64,000 bases of DNA. It comes from Phyllobacterium bourgognense (GTDB lineage: Bacteria > Pseudomonadota > Alphaproteobacteria > Rhizobiales > Rhizobiaceae). The first letter of the stretch is position 1, and each line of letters starts with the position of its first letter. Shown here piece after piece: positions 1 through 10,756 of the stretch. The notes under the pieces are model-generated. The model worked only from the letters and a program-made list of their open reading frames with translations. It was not told the origin of the DNA and did not search any database. Location of the stretch: contig NZ_QPJM01000012.1 in assembly GCF_003337575.1 (NCBI RefSeq), positions 95,812 to 159,811 of the forward strand. Reading direction: 5' to 3'. The position numbers were made by a program, and so were the translations under genes.

Positions 1-2
1 CC

Positions 3-1172
3 GTTTGGGTTGCCGACGAGGCGGATGTTAAGCGCGGCTATAGTCCAAAGACCGTCAATCTCTCATTCATACAAGACAGTCCAGAAATGCTAGTAGCCAA
101 GTGCAATGCACTTCAGGCGGATATGCTGCTATGGCGGACAGGATATCGCCACGACCCGCTCGCCTTCGATGGCACGCTTCGCTCACTGTTCTCGACCTAC
201 CAACGAGATGAGGAAAGCGCTTTTCACAAGCTAAAACCTGGTTCGCTTGTCCCGTACAAACATTACCTTACCAAGCTCGAGGAGCACATAGGTCCGCGGC
301 GCGTCGATTCCATAATGGGCATTGATGTGATTCGCTGGCACAAAATCTGGAGTGATGGAGACAGGCACCTTGCGGCAGCAGCGACTTGCCGAGCCATCCT
401 TGAGGCGGCAGTGCGCCATGGCATCCTGCGCCGTTTTGACGGATGCATTCAACTGCGTGAAATCCTAAAGACCGCCCGATCGGGATTGCCGCAGCCAAAG
501 CGTCGTGAGACGGTTCTTACAGCCGCGGAAGCCATTGCGGCCAGAAAAGCAGCGCACGCTGCTGGCAGGCCATCCTCGGCACTCTTATACGCTTTGGTCT
601 ACGAGACAACGCTGCGGCTTTGGGATGTTGCCGGCCAGTGGTGGGCTATCGACATGGATGGTGTCTCAGACGTGCTTGACGTTCAGGCTGGATTGAAATG
701 GTTTGGTCTGCGATGGGAGAATGTCGACGAGAATCTTTTGTTGAAGTTCACCCCATCGAAGACCGCGAACACGTCAGGCAAGTCGATCGCATATCCGTTG
801 TCGAAGGCACCGATGGTGTTGGAAGAAATGGCCCATTGGCCCCTCGACAAGCGCACAGGTCCCATGATCGTCTCAGAGACCACAGGCCTGCCCTACAACT
901 CCCGGGCCATCACAGACCGATGGGCAGAGGATAGGGAAGCCGCTGGCATCGATCCAAAGGCGTGGGCTCGCGATCTTAGGGCCTCCGGAATCACTGAGGG
1001 CAGGGCATCTGGTGCAACAACCGACGACGCCGCAAAGGTTGCCGGCCACAGTGGAACGCGCACGACATCAGCGGTTTACGATCGTGCAACAGAAGAAGCA
1101 GCAGACCGCTTCGCAGACGCTCGGTTGAAGGGCCGAGAACAGAGCGGTAACGGCAGCGGTAACGGGCGGTAA
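3..1172 (+). CDS. Tyrosine-type site-specific recombinase (phage integrase family), 5' end outside window
   Basis: The reading frame is open to the left edge, so the true start is outside the window; the first in-window ATG is at 87, but the residues before it (including the stretch GYSPKTVNL) still look like integrase N-terminal domain. An SAM-like core-binding domain is followed by the catalytic domain: box I arginine in TLRLWDV (codon 615-617), box II as RDLR (969-980), the GHSG histidine (codon 1047-1049) and the nucleophile tyrosine in AVYDR (codon 1077-1079). In the usual HxxR of box II the histidine is replaced by arginine. Enzymes of this family cut and rejoin DNA through a 3'-phosphotyrosine and move phages, islands or plasmid modules. 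No tRNA gene, excisionase or att-like duplication is visible beside it, so what it mobilises, if anything, is unknown. Family assignment is secure; activity is not. Confidence 0.85.
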   Translation, partial: VWVADEADVKRGYSPKTVNLSFIQDSPEMLVAKCNALQADMLLWRTGYRHDPLAFDGTLRSLFSTYQRDEESAFHKLKPGSLVPYKHYLTKLEEHIGPRRVDSIMGIDVIRWHKIWSDGDRHLAAAATCRAILEAAVRHGILRRFDGCIQLREILKTARSGLPQPKRRETVLTAAEAIAARKAAHAAGRPSSALLYALVYETTLRLWDVAGQWWAIDMDGVSDVLDVQAGLKWFGLRWENVDENLLLKFTPSKTANTSGKSIAYPLSKAPMVLEEMAHWPLDKRTGPMIVSETTGLPYNSRAITDRWAEDREAAGIDPKAWARDLRASGITEGRASGATTDDAAKVAGHSGTRTTSAVYDRATEEAADRFADARLKGREQSGNGSGNGR

Positions 1173-1306
1173 CGCGTCCGTTCCAATGCCTTGATCCTTA
1201 ACATTAATTAACTGAGGCGGCTTTAACCGCACCTTAAATCGCCGCATTTACCCTGCAACGGGGCGCTTTCAAACTATTCGGGCTCATCGGGCGGGACTTC
1301 TCATCA

Positions 1307-3496
1307 ATGGCATCACGCGACAAGGGCAGACAGCGCATTGAGCCGGGGTTCGGTACGGGCCGCCGTTCGGGCGATGATTTGCGCGCAGATCCGGAGGACA
1401 GGCCTGTGGCAAAACGCAAGACGGCACGCAAACCGGCTAGATCGCAACGAGGCAGATCGCGCCGCGCCCGCAGCAGCGGCGGGTTTTTCGGTGCACTGCG
1501 CCGCCTGGTCTATTGGTCATTCGTTCTGTGCATCTGGGGCGGTATCGCTTTGGCGGGTACTGTCATTTACTTCGCCGCGAAGATGCCGCAGACGACCACA
1601 TGGGCCATTCCCGATCGTCCGCCCAACGTCAAGATCGTTTCGGTCGAGGGTGATCTGATCGCCAATCGCGGCGCATCCGGCGGCGAGGCGATCAGTCTGC
1701 ATGACATGTCGCCCTATCTGCCGGAAGCTGTCGTCGCCATCGAGGATCGCCGGTTCTATTCGCATTTCGGCGTAGATCCCATCGGCTTTACCCGTGCGAT
1801 GGTTGCCAACGTCATGTCCGGGCGGCTTGTTCAGGGCGGATCGACCATCACCCAGCAGCTGGCCAAGAACCTTTTCCTCACGCCGGACCGCACCATTGAA
1901 CGCAAGGTGCAGGAAGTCATGCTCGCCCTCTGGCTCGAGCAGAAATACACCAAGGATCAAATTCTCGAAATGTATTTGAACCGGGTCTATCTCGGTTCGG
2001 GTTCCTATGGCGTTGCCGCGGCCTCCCGGCGCTATTTCAATAAATCTGCCAAGGAAGTGACCCTGCCGGAAGCCGCATTGATTGCCGGGCTGTTGAAGGC
2101 ACCATCGCGCCTGTCGCCTGCGCGTGATCCGAAAGCCGCGCGTGAACGGTCGCAGCTTGTGCTCGCGGCCATGCGCGAACAGGGCATGATCGGCGACAAG
2201 GAACTCAACTTCGCCATGAAACAGCCGGCAACCCGCGCCGCCTCCTATTGGAGCGGTTCGGAGCAATATGTCGCCGACCGGGTCATGGAAGACTTGCCGG
2301 ATCTGATCGGCGATGTGCGCAGCGATGTGATCGTCGACACCACTGTCGATCTCGGGCTGCAAAAGCTCGGAGAAGCGTCGATCCGCGATCTGATCAGCAA
2401 GAATGGCGAGAAACTCAATGTCTCGCAGGGCGCGCTGGTTTCGGTGGACGGTACCGGTGCGGTGCGGGCGCTGGTCGGCGGCTATGACTATGCCAACAGC
2501 CAGTTCGATCGTGCCAGCGAGGCCAAGCGTCAGCCGGGCTCGGCGTTCAAGCCGTTTGTCTATCTGTCCGCGCTCGAGCAAGGGTTCACGCCCGAATCCG
2601 TACGCAACGACGCGCCAATCCGTATCGGCAACTGGACGCCGGGCAACTTCAACGGCAAGTATTTCGGCAAGGTAACATTGGCCGAAGCGCTGGCGCGCTC
2701 GCTGAATTCCGTTTCGGCGCAGCTTGTGATGGAAGTCGGCCCGACGACAGTCGTGTCGACAGCCCACCGCCTCGGCATCGAATCGAACCTCACGGCAAAT
2801 GCTTCACTGGCACTTGGAACATCGGAAGTCACGCTTCTGGAACTGACCGATTCTTTCGTTCCCTTTGCCAATGGTGGCTACAGGGCGCCGCCCTATATCA
2901 TCCGCCGCGTGACGACCAATGAAGGCAAGGTCCTCTACCAGCACAAGAACACCGCTACAGACCGTGTCATCGATCCGCGCAATGTCGGCATGATGAATGC
3001 CATGCTGCGCCAGACAGTCGATACGGGTACGGCGACGAAAGCCAAATTCGGCTGGCCGGCAGCGGGCAAGACCGGCACCAGCCAGAACTTCCGCGATGCC
3101 TGGTTCATCGGCTATACATCGAACCTGACGACCGGCGTCTGGTTCGGCAATGATGACGGCAAGCCGACGAAGAAGATCACTGGCGGTTCCCTGCCGGCGA
3201 TCGCATGGAAAGACTTCATGGTCGCTGCGCACAAGGGCGTGCCGGTGGCGCAGTTGCCGGGTGACTATCAGCTGCATCAGCAGGTCAATGACGGCAACGA
3301 TATCTTGCCCTCTTCCGGGGTCGATCCCGCGGTGCCAGCTGGCGAGGGCGTGCCTTCCGCGCAACTCGATCCGGTCGGCCCGGTTCCTCCTGCGGATCTC
3401 GGTGATCAAACCGGTTCAACCCGGCCCGTGCCTCCCGGCGAGGTTGGCCACAAGGGCCGCAAGACGACGCTGTTCGATCTGATCATGGGCAATTGA
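1307..3496 (+). CDS. Class A penicillin-binding protein (bifunctional glycosyltransferase/transpeptidase, PBP1A family)
   Basis: The protein of 729 residues polymerises lipid II into glycan strands and cross-links peptides on the periplasmic face of the inner membrane. A very basic cytoplasmic tail (about residues 1-65) precedes one membrane anchor (about 68-92). The GT51 domain follows, with EDRRFYSHFGVD (catalytic Glu146) and GGSTITQQLAKNLFL. The transpeptidase domain has SAFK (Ser412, Lys415), SLN (465-467) and KTGTS (Lys588). The C-terminal tail is rich in proline and glycine. All catalytic motifs are present and length is normal for the family. The start is an ATG, though the long basic N-terminus would also permit a start further in. 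It stands alone: recombinase upstream, repeat element and convergent glpK downstream. Several class A PBPs are usual in Rhizobiales, so no gene symbol is given. Confidence 0.93.
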   Translation: MASRDKGRQRIEPGFGTGRRSGDDLRADPEDRPVAKRKTARKPARSQRGRSRRARSSGGFFGALRRLVYWSFVLCIWGGIALAGTVIYFAAKMPQTTTWAIPDRPPNVKIVSVEGDLIANRGASGGEAISLHDMSPYLPEAVVAIEDRRFYSHFGVDPIGFTRAMVANVMSGRLVQGGSTITQQLAKNLFLTPDRTIERKVQEVMLALWLEQKYTKDQILEMYLNRVYLGSGSYGVAAASRRYFNKSAKEVTLPEAALIAGLLKAPSRLSPARDPKAARERSQLVLAAMREQGMIGDKELNFAMKQPATRAASYWSGSEQYVADRVMEDLPDLIGDVRSDVIVDTTVDLGLQKLGEASIRDLISKNGEKLNVSQGALVSVDGTGAVRALVGGYDYANSQFDRASEAKRQPGSAFKPFVYLSALEQGFTPESVRNDAPIRIGNWTPGNFNGKYFGKVTLAEALARSLNSVSAQLVMEVGPTTVVSTAHRLGIESNLTANASLALGTSEVTLLELTDSFVPFANGGYRAPPYIIRRVTTNEGKVLYQHKNTATDRVIDPRNVGMMNAMLRQTVDTGTATKAKFGWPAAGKTGTSQNFRDAWFIGYTSNLTTGVWFGNDDGKPTKKITGGSLPAIAWKDFMVAAHKGVPVAQLPGDYQLHQQVNDGNDILPSSGVDPAVPAGEGVPSAQLDPVGPVPPADLGDQTGSTRPVPPGEVGHKGRKTTLFDLIMGN

Positions 3497-3531
3497 TTTG
3501 GATTTGTATACGTAGCGCCAACATTGCCGCC

Positions 3532-3667
3532 TTACCCTACTCCTTGTGGGGAGGGACGGAGCGACGGGGAGGGGCTTTTTCTAATTATATGGAATGGGCA
3601 GTGCGAGGTTGTTTAAAATGCCCCTCCCTGCTGCTGCGCAGCCTCCCTCCCCACAGGGGGGGTAAGG
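3532..3667. repeat. Palindromic intergenic element between the PBP gene and glpK
   Basis: Two arms, 3532-3575 and 3620-3667, are imperfect inverted copies of each other: the left one reads TGTGGGGAGGGACGGAGC and ends in GGGGAGGGGC, and the right one begins GCCCCTCCCTGC and ends in CCTCCCTCCCCACAGG. The spacer is about 44 bp and AT-rich. The arms could form a long imperfect hairpin between two convergent genes and might serve as a transcription barrier. The G/C-rich style resembles dispersed palindromic repeats of Rhizobiales, but copy number cannot be judged from one window. Confidence 0.6.
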
Positions 3668-3690
3668 GCAGAGCCATTCCATCAATCCCG

Positions 3691-5181
3691 CTAACTCGTC
3701 AACGTCCGTTTCACCGCGACTCTCCATCCTGCAATCTTGGCTTTGCGCGTCTTGTCGTCCATCTTCGGCACAAACCGTATGTCGCGTTCCCAGGTCTTGG
3801 CGAAATCGCGCTTGCCCGGCCAGATGCCCGCCTTCGAGCCCGCCAGCCATGCGGCTCCGAGTGCTGTGGTTTCGAGAATCGTCGGACGATCCACCGGCGC
3901 ATCGAGAATGTCTGCGAGACGTTGCATCGTCCAGTCGGAAGCGACCATACCGCCATCGACGCGCAGAACGGTCTTCGTACCGGATGACTTCCAGTCCTTG
4001 CGCATCGCATCGAGCAGATCCCGCGTCTGATAGGCAACCGATTCCAGAGCGGCGCGGGCAAATTCCGCCGGTCCGGTGTTGCGGGTAAGGCCGTAGATGG
4101 CGCCGCGCGCCTCGGCATCCCAATGCGGCGCTCCAAGGCCGACGAAGGCCGGAACGAGATAGACGTTCTGGCTCGGATCGGCCTGATCGGCGAGTTTGCC
4201 GGTTTCGGGCGCCGAGCCGATGATCTTCAACCCGTCCCGCAACCACTGTACGGCCGCCCCGGCAATAAAAATCGAGCCTTCCAGTGCGTATGTCGTCTTG
4301 CCGTTGAGACGGTAGGCAATTGTCGTCAGCAGCCGGTTCTTCGACAGCACCATATCAGTGCCCGTGTTGAGAACGGCAAAGCATCCGGTTCCATAGGTGG
4401 ATTTGAACATGCCCGGCTCGAAACAGGCTTGCCCGATGGTCGCCGCGTGCTGGTCGCCCGCAACACCGAGAATGGGAATCGTAGCGCCAAAAATGTCAGC
4501 TTCGGCAGCGCCGTAATTTGCCGCGCAGTCTTTTACCTCCGGCAGCATGGCGCGAGGAATGCGGAGAATCTCGAGGAGCTCATCGTCCCATTCATTAGTC
4601 GCTATGTTGAAGATCAGCGTGCGCGATGCATTTGTAGCGTCAGTTGCATGCACCTTGCCGCCGGTCAGCCTCCAAATGAGAAAACTATCGACCGTGCCGA
4701 AGAGCAGTTCGCCGTTTGCGGCGCGTTTGCGAGCACCGGGCACCTTGTCGAGGATCCAAGAGAGCTTGGTGCCGGAAAAATACGGATCTAGCAGCAGGCC
4801 TGTCTTCTTCGTGAACGTCTTTTCGAGGCCCTGCTTTTTCAGCTTCTGGCACAGCGGCGCCGTTCGCCTGTCTTGCCAGACGATGGCATTGTGAATGGGT
4901 TTGCCGGTCTCCCTGTCCCAGACAATGACCGTCTCGCGCTGGTTGGTGATGCCTATAGCCGCAACGTCGCCTGCCTCTATCTTGGCGTTCTCGATCGCCA
5001 CTTCGCAGGTCTTGAGTACGGATCGCCAGATTTCTTCCGGGTCATGCTCCACCCAGCCTGATTGCGGATAGATCTGTGTGAATTCCTGCTGGCTCTTGCC
5101 CACAACCTTGCGGTTCTTGTCGAAAACAATAGCGCGGCTCGACGTCGTTCCCTGGTCGATGGCCAGAATATATCCGTTCAT
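3691..5181 (-). CDS. glpK: Glycerol kinase
   Basis: The enzyme phosphorylates glycerol with ATP to sn-glycerol-3-phosphate in the cytoplasm. The 496-residue protein has the FGGY-kinase fold: the N-terminal phosphate motif [16 protein letters not shown], then [29 protein letters not shown] and [10 protein letters not shown], the substrate region [18 protein letters not shown], and the C-terminal adenosine site [15 protein letters not shown]. The ATG at 5179-5181 is chosen because a strong GGGGGGAAG lies just upstream and the family N-terminus starts there; the frame stays open further upstream without family similarity. No glpF, glpD or glpR is adjacent, so it appears monocistronic and divergent from the SDR gene at 5304. 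Length and motifs are normal. Confidence 0.96.
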   Translation of the reverse strand: MNGYILAIDQGTTSSRAIVFDKNRKVVGKSQQEFTQIYPQSGWVEHDPEEIWRSVLKTCEVAIENAKIEAGDVAAIGITNQRETVIVWDRETGKPIHNAIVWQDRRTAPLCQKLKKQGLEKTFTKKTGLLLDPYFSGTKLSWILDKVPGARKRAANGELLFGTVDSFLIWRLTGGKVHATDATNASRTLIFNIATNEWDDELLEILRIPRAMLPEVKDCAANYGAAEADIFGATIPILGVAGDQHAATIGQACFEPGMFKSTYGTGCFAVLNTGTDMVLSKNRLLTTIAYRLNGKTTYALEGSIFIAGAAVQWLRDGLKIIGSAPETGKLADQADPSQNVYLVPAFVGLGAPHWDAEARGAIYGLTRNTGPAEFARAALESVAYQTRDLLDAMRKDWKSSGTKTVLRVDGGMVASDWTMQRLADILDAPVDRPTILETTALGAAWLAGSKAGIWPGKRDFAKTWERDIRFVPKMDDKTRKAKIAGWRVAVKRTLTS

Positions 5182-5303
5182 GCTTCCCCCCTTGATCTGA
5201 GCGCCACGATATTGGCTTCGCCCGGGCGGATCAATCGTTGCGACATGATATGCCTCGAATTTTGCAATGCGATAAGCTATTGCTGGTGCAACGGAGTATT
5301 TCC

Positions 5304-6053
5304 ATGACCAACGAAGAACCACGCAAGGTACTTGTCCTGACGGGCGCGAGCCGCGGTATCGGCCACGCCACTGTCAAACGCTTCTCGCGCGCCGGTTGGC
5401 GCGTCATCACCTGTTCCCGTCAGAGCTTCGACGATAATTGCCCTTGGCCGGCTGGTCCCGACGATCACATAAAAGTCGATCTCGCAGACCCCGCCGATGT
5501 CGATCATGCGGTGTCCGAAATCAGGCAGAGGCTCGCCATGGAGGGCGGTAAGCTCAATGCGCTGGTCAACAATGCCGGTATTTCACCGAAGAATAGTTCG
5601 GGCGCCCGTCTCGATTCCATCGAGACCCCCATGCAGACATGGATGAGCGTATTCCAGGTGAACTTCTTCGCGCCCATCATGCTGGCGCGGGGCCTCTTTG
5701 CCGAACTTGAGGCGGCACAGGGGTCGGTGGTGAATGTGACCTCGATTGCCGGCAGCCGCGTCCATCCTTTCGCGGGCACCGCCTATGCCACCTCCAAGGC
5801 GGCATTGGCATCTCTCACACGTGAAATGGCGTCAGACTTCGGGCCGCATGGCATTCGCGTCAATGCAATTGCACCGGGTGAAATCGATACGGCGATTTTG
5901 TCTCCCGGCACCGACAAAATGATCGAGCATCTGCCATTGCGGCGGCTGGGAAAAACGGCCGAGGTGGCTGAAACGATCTACTTCCTGTGCACCGAATCGT
6001 CATCATACGTGACGGGATCCGAGATCCATATCAACGGCGGCCAGCACGTTTAG
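5304..6053 (+). CDS. Short-chain dehydrogenase/reductase (classical SDR)
   Basis: A 249-residue NAD(P)-dependent oxidoreductase of the classical SDR family, substrate unknown. Seen in the sequence: cofactor motif TGASRGIG (13-20), NNAG (89-92), catalytic Ser147, Tyr161 and Lys165 (YATSK), and the C-terminal [10 protein letters not shown] typical of many SDRs. The ATG at 5304 is preceded by CGGAG and fits the family start; the upstream in-frame ATGs lie in the intergenic region shared with glpK. It is divergent from glpK by about 122 bp, but there is no evidence that the two act in one pathway. Downstream lies repeat-rich DNA. The family is certain, the reaction is not. Confidence 0.9.
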   Translation: MTNEEPRKVLVLTGASRGIGHATVKRFSRAGWRVITCSRQSFDDNCPWPAGPDDHIKVDLADPADVDHAVSEIRQRLAMEGGKLNALVNNAGISPKNSSGARLDSIETPMQTWMSVFQVNFFAPIMLARGLFAELEAAQGSVVNVTSIAGSRVHPFAGTAYATSKAALASLTREMASDFGPHGIRVNAIAPGEIDTAILSPGTDKMIEHLPLRRLGKTAEVAETIYFLCTESSSYVTGSEIHINGGQHV

Positions 6054-6097
6054 AGCGCCGAAGCTTATCCTTCCCTTGGGGAGGGCCGCGGCGGGCG

Positions 6098-6233
6098 TGA
6101 CCCATGTGCGTGGTTCGACAGGCTCACCATTAGGAAGGTGGAGATTGCAGGGCCGGGATATGAAGCGTGGTGATTAGCGTTGCAGCCCGCGAGCACCCTC
6201 ACGGTGAGCCTGTCGAACCACGCACACGGGTCA
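6098..6233. repeat. 31-bp inverted repeat pair, 74-bp spacer
   Basis: The left arm 6098-6128 contains GTGCGTGGTTCGACAGGCTC, and the right arm 6203-6233 is its reverse complement with one mismatch in 31 positions (A versus G in the CCCATG/CCCGTG stretch). The whole can fold into a strong stem with a 74-nt loop. The core GGTTCGACAGGCTCACC resembles a dispersed intergenic palindrome seen in many proteobacterial genomes; that comparison is from memory and needs a genome search. Confidence 0.75.
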
Positions 6234-6470
6234 TGCATCTGCACTACCCCAAACTTGAAAATCTCATCCTCTCCCGCAAGGGGAGAGATAATCGGCATCG
6301 GCCGTCGCGAAAACCACTGCCCCAACTGTGTCCTGACCCCACAAAAAAGCCACGATTTCGCCACGAAATTCGGGATAAGTTTTGGCAGATTTGACGCAAG
6401 AATAGCTCGTTTTCACGCAAAAACGGAGTAAACCCGCACAAAGATTCGCTAGTTCTATTCCCAAAATGCT

Positions 6471-6506
6471 AAAGGAATAAGTTCTCAGCTGAGAACTTAT
6501 TCCTTT
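6471..6506 (-). terminator. Perfect 36-bp palindrome downstream of xylA; probable terminator of the xylR-xylB-xylA transcript
   Basis: Each half is 18 bp (AAAGGAATAAGTTCTCAG and its exact complement), without a spacer, ending 10 bases after the xylA stop codon. RNA from xylA would form a stem of about 16 bp with a minimal loop, but no long U-tract follows, so termination is inferred from position and symmetry. A protein-binding palindrome is the alternative. Confidence 0.55.
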
Positions 6507-6516
6507 ACCCGCAACT

Positions 6517-7823
<1,307 letters not shown>

Positions 7824-7827
<4 letters not shown>

Positions 7828-9278
7828 GATTGAACTCCTTTTAATGCTGGGTAAAGATTGTGGTAGCGATTGTACGCCGCGTCGAAATCGCCGATGAGAT
7901 GGGCTTCCGGTTCGATCGTGTAGTCGGTCGCAGGCGCGGCGCAAATCGCCCGTGGGTCAGCTTTTTCTGCGGCGATCAATCCGAGGCGTGCGGCACCGAA
8001 AGCCGCACCGAAATCGCCGTCCGCTGGCACATCGATGGGGATATTCAGCGCAGTTGCGATGGCTTTAAGCCAATAGGTCGAGCGTGACCCGCCACCGACC
8101 GCGGTAACACGATCGAGCTTGGTGCCCGCCGCCGCAAGTGCGTTGAGGCAATCGCGAAATGCGAAAGCCACGCCTTCCAAGACTGCCTGTGTGAGGACCG
8201 CGCGGTCGCTAGCATGCTCAAGCCCTTGAAACGAACCCCGAATTGCGGAATCGTTGAGCGGCGTACGTTCACCGGAAAGATACGGCAGGAAGGTCACGCC
8301 AGACGGCGCACGCAGATCGTCGCCCAGTTCTCCGGTAAGTTCGGCAGGTTTGCGTGATGTAATGCCGGCGTACCAATTCAGGGCATCGGTTGCCGACAGG
8401 ATAACACCCATCTGGTGCCAGGTATCGGGCAGGGCATGGCAGAATGTGTGAACCGCGCTCTGCGGATTTGGCAGATAAGAGCCATTGGCAGCGAAGAGCA
8501 CGCCGGATGTTCCGAGCGAGACGAAGGCGTGGCCTTCGCCGACCGTCCCCATGCCGCAGGCCGAAGCGGCATTGTCGCCTGCTCCGCCGGCAACCACAAC
8601 GCTGCTGCCCATGCCCCACCGGGAAGCGAGATCAGTCTTGAGGGTGCCGGAGACTTCGGTCCCCTCAACCAGCGAAGGCATGTGGCTGATATCGAGACCG
8701 GTTGCTGCGAGAAGCTCCGACGACCATGCGCGCTTGCCGACATCGAGCCATGACGTGCCCGCCGCATCCGACATTTCCGACACGTGTTCCCCGGTGAGCC
8801 ACAACCGCAAATAATCTTTTGGCAACAGCACGCGGCGCAGCTTGGTAAACGTCTCCGGCTCGTTGTTCCTGACCCAGACGACCTTTGGTGCGGTGAACCC
8901 TGGAAAAACAATGTTGCCGCTCAGCGCCCGAAACTTCGGATCGCTGTCGAGTTCGGCAGCCTCCTTGTGGCTGCGCGTATCGTTCCACAGAATGCAGGGA
9001 CGAAGTACCTGGTCATTGCTGTCGAGCAGCGTCGCGCCATGCATCTGGCCGGATAGGCCGATACCTTTGACCGCAGCAAGCTCTTTGGCGTGCGTGGTTT
9101 TGAGGGTCTGAATTGCGTCTTCGGTGGCCTTGATCCAATGCAATGGATCCTGCTCCGACCAGCCGGAATGCGGTCGTGAAATATCGAGCGTCCCGGTTCC
9201 GGATCCGATGACCAATTGGTCTTCGCCGATCAAGAGCGCCTTGACGCCGGACGTGCCCAAATCAAGGCCAAGATACAT
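7824..9278 (-). CDS. xylB: Xylulokinase
   Basis: Phosphorylates D-xylulose with ATP to xylulose-5-phosphate, which enters the pentose phosphate pathway. The 484-residue protein is an FGGY kinase: [16 protein letters not shown] at the N-terminus, [35 protein letters not shown], and a C-terminal ATP site [19 protein letters not shown]. The SGQMHG motif separates xylulokinases from glycerol kinases. The start at 9276-9278 has GGAGGAGA directly upstream. It begins 22 bases after the repressor gene stop and ends in an ATGA overlap with xylA, so the three genes look like one transcript. Confidence 0.96.
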
Positions 9279-9300
9279 GGATTCTCCTCCTGAATTCTGT

Positions 9301-10548
9301 TCAAATTGCCCGCTTGATTGGCGTATCACCTGCGTCGCCTGGTGCAAAAACCTGTGTATCGAGGTGAAGCAGAGAAGTCATCATGCAGCCTTGCAGGATC
9401 AGCGGATGTTCATCCGGATAGCAACGTATACTCAACTCCTGCGCTGCTCCCCAGCCGGAGGTACCGGAAACAATATCGCGCAAGTCGTCTTCGATAAGGT
9501 CGAAAACAGCTGCGCCTGATCCAACCAAGGCCACAGGAATCGGGTCGATCAGGGAAAACAGGCTCCGCAAACCTGAACCTATTGCCTGACCTGCCTTGCG
9601 GAAAGCAGCACGTTCTTCGCCATCGCGGGTGCGGGCCCTGTTTGCAACCTCGTCATAGATTGCCGGATCCACATCCTGTGCCGGCTGGTCTTTCTCGTCC
9701 TGACCGGATGTCCTCCTCAAAATGGCATAGTCACTGGCATAGGCTTCGATACAGCCATGACGTCCGCAACGGCAAAGTGCGCCATTTGGTACATGCAACA
9801 TGTGACCGAACTCCGCGGCGGAGGAGTGAGCGCCGAGAAAGGGCTTGCCCTTCAGGTAAAGTCCCATGCCGATCCCGTGGGATAGGAGGATTGCCGCAAA
9901 GTCCTCTGCGTAGTGCTCAGGATCAGTCCAGCGCAGCGCCTCGGCAATCATGTTGCAGTCATTGGCAACAGCGACGGTGACGTCGTATCGCTTCGAAAGT
10001 ACCTCGCCGAAAGCAATGTTGATGTCCGGAGTGATCGGCGACCATAGCATGGTTGCTCTTGCCGCGTCGGTCACGCCCTGCACGCCCATCGAAATATGCA
10101 TGAGAGGGCCCGCATTGGACGGACGGCTTTCGAGCAGATTGTCAAGCATCAGGCATATGGAATGGATCAGATCATCCGACTTTGCATCGAGTGTTGAAAC
10201 GCGGTGGAATTCCTCGGCGATCATCTGGCCCTTGTAGTCGAACAGAACGGCATGAACGAGATTGAGCGCGAGTTCGACGGTCGCAACCGTCGCTACCGCC
10301 GGGTTCAGCGTTAGTGCCACCTGAGGGCGTCCACGCCGATTGGCGATGATATCGCCGTCGCGGCTCTCGGCTATAATTCCCTCCGAAATGAGCGCGGTCG
10401 TGATGGCGGAGACAGTGGACGGACTGAGGCCGGTCTGCGCCACGATGTCTGTGCGAGAAAGCAGTCCGTGACGCCGCAACGTAGCGAGCACAAGCCGTCG
10501 GTTCTGCCGCCTGACGTCGTCAGGACGCGCAATCTCATCTAGGAACAA
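9301..10548 (-). CDS. xylR: ROK-family transcriptional repressor of the xylose locus (XylR type), TTG start
   Basis: A 415-residue ROK (NagC/XylR) protein. It has an N-terminal winged helix-turn-helix (about residues 18-65, with SRTDIVAQTGLSPSTVSA), the RRGRPQ turn, and a sugar-kinase-like domain with the zinc motif CRCGRHGC near residue 260. The start is taken as TTG at 10546-10548, because GGAGG stands 7 bases before it and the family N-terminus xLDEIARPDDVRRQN begins there. A more upstream ATG at 10587 would add a segment without family character. It lies between xylB (same strand) and xylF (divergent), the classical position for a local repressor. Sugar relief of repression is expected from the family, not shown here. 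Confidence 0.9.
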   Translation of the reverse strand: MFLDEIARPDDVRRQNRRLVLATLRRHGLLSRTDIVAQTGLSPSTVSAITTALISEGIIAESRDGDIIANRRGRPQVALTLNPAVATVATVELALNLVHAVLFDYKGQMIAEEFHRVSTLDAKSDDLIHSICLMLDNLLESRPSNAGPLMHISMGVQGVTDAARATMLWSPITPDINIAFGEVLSKRYDVTVAVANDCNMIAEALRWTDPEHYAEDFAAILLSHGIGMGLYLKGKPFLGAHSSAAEFGHMLHVPNGALCRCGRHGCIEAYASDYAILRRTSGQDEKDQPAQDVDPAIYDEVANRARTRDGEERAAFRKAGQAIGSGLRSLFSLIDPIPVALVGSGAAVFDLIEDDLRDIVSGTSGWGAAQELSIRCYPDEHPLILQGCMMTSLLHLDTQVFAPGDAGDTPIKRAI

Positions 10549-10756
10549 ACGATTTCCTCCCAAAAACCTGATTCCAGTGCACCACAATACCCCATGCGGC
10601 GCGGTGAGCCATGCTACGAAAATCTAAGTTGACACGTAAATGCTTTTAAGTCACTATTTTTTTCGAGCCTCGAATTAAAGGGGTTTGCGATGCTGGCCGG
10701 AGGTAAAGTGCCTGCATTCATTCAGTCAACGTGCTAAATGCACCGGGAGGGTTACC
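10549..10756. promoter_or_regulatory. Divergent xylR/xylF control region with candidate promoter and operator
   Basis: The 208-bp gap separates the two arms of the xylose locus. On the plus strand TTGACA (10629-10634) is a perfect -35 hexamer; 17 bases further CACTAT (10652-10657) is a weak -10. Directly downstream, at 10662-10674, stands the 13-bp palindrome TTCGAGCCTCGAA, where a repressor would block initiation. The xylF ribosome site GGGAGG is at 10745-10750. The operator assignment is inference from position and symmetry. Confidence 0.5.

Larger units (their letters stand above)
6054..6516. other. Gene-free, repeat-rich interval between the SDR gene and xylA
   Basis: About 460 bases with no credible gene. 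It holds a pair of 31-bp inverted repeats (6098-6233), a short hairpin with arms CTCTCCC and GGGAGAG near 6273-6293, and a perfect 36-bp palindrome (6471-6506) just downstream of xylA. Short open frames exist on both strands but overlap the inverted repeats and show no domain or convincing ribosome binding site. Confidence 0.7.

Noticed and set aside
1..1300. Prophage or integrative element on the basis of the recombinase
   Set aside because: Only the recombinase is present; the neighbour is a core gene and no phage or conjugation genes follow.
1517..2767. Long minus-strand open frame of 416 codons inside the PBP gene
   Set aside because: It is antisense to a gene with full catalytic motifs, has arginine-rich composition typical of a shadow frame and no recognisable domain.
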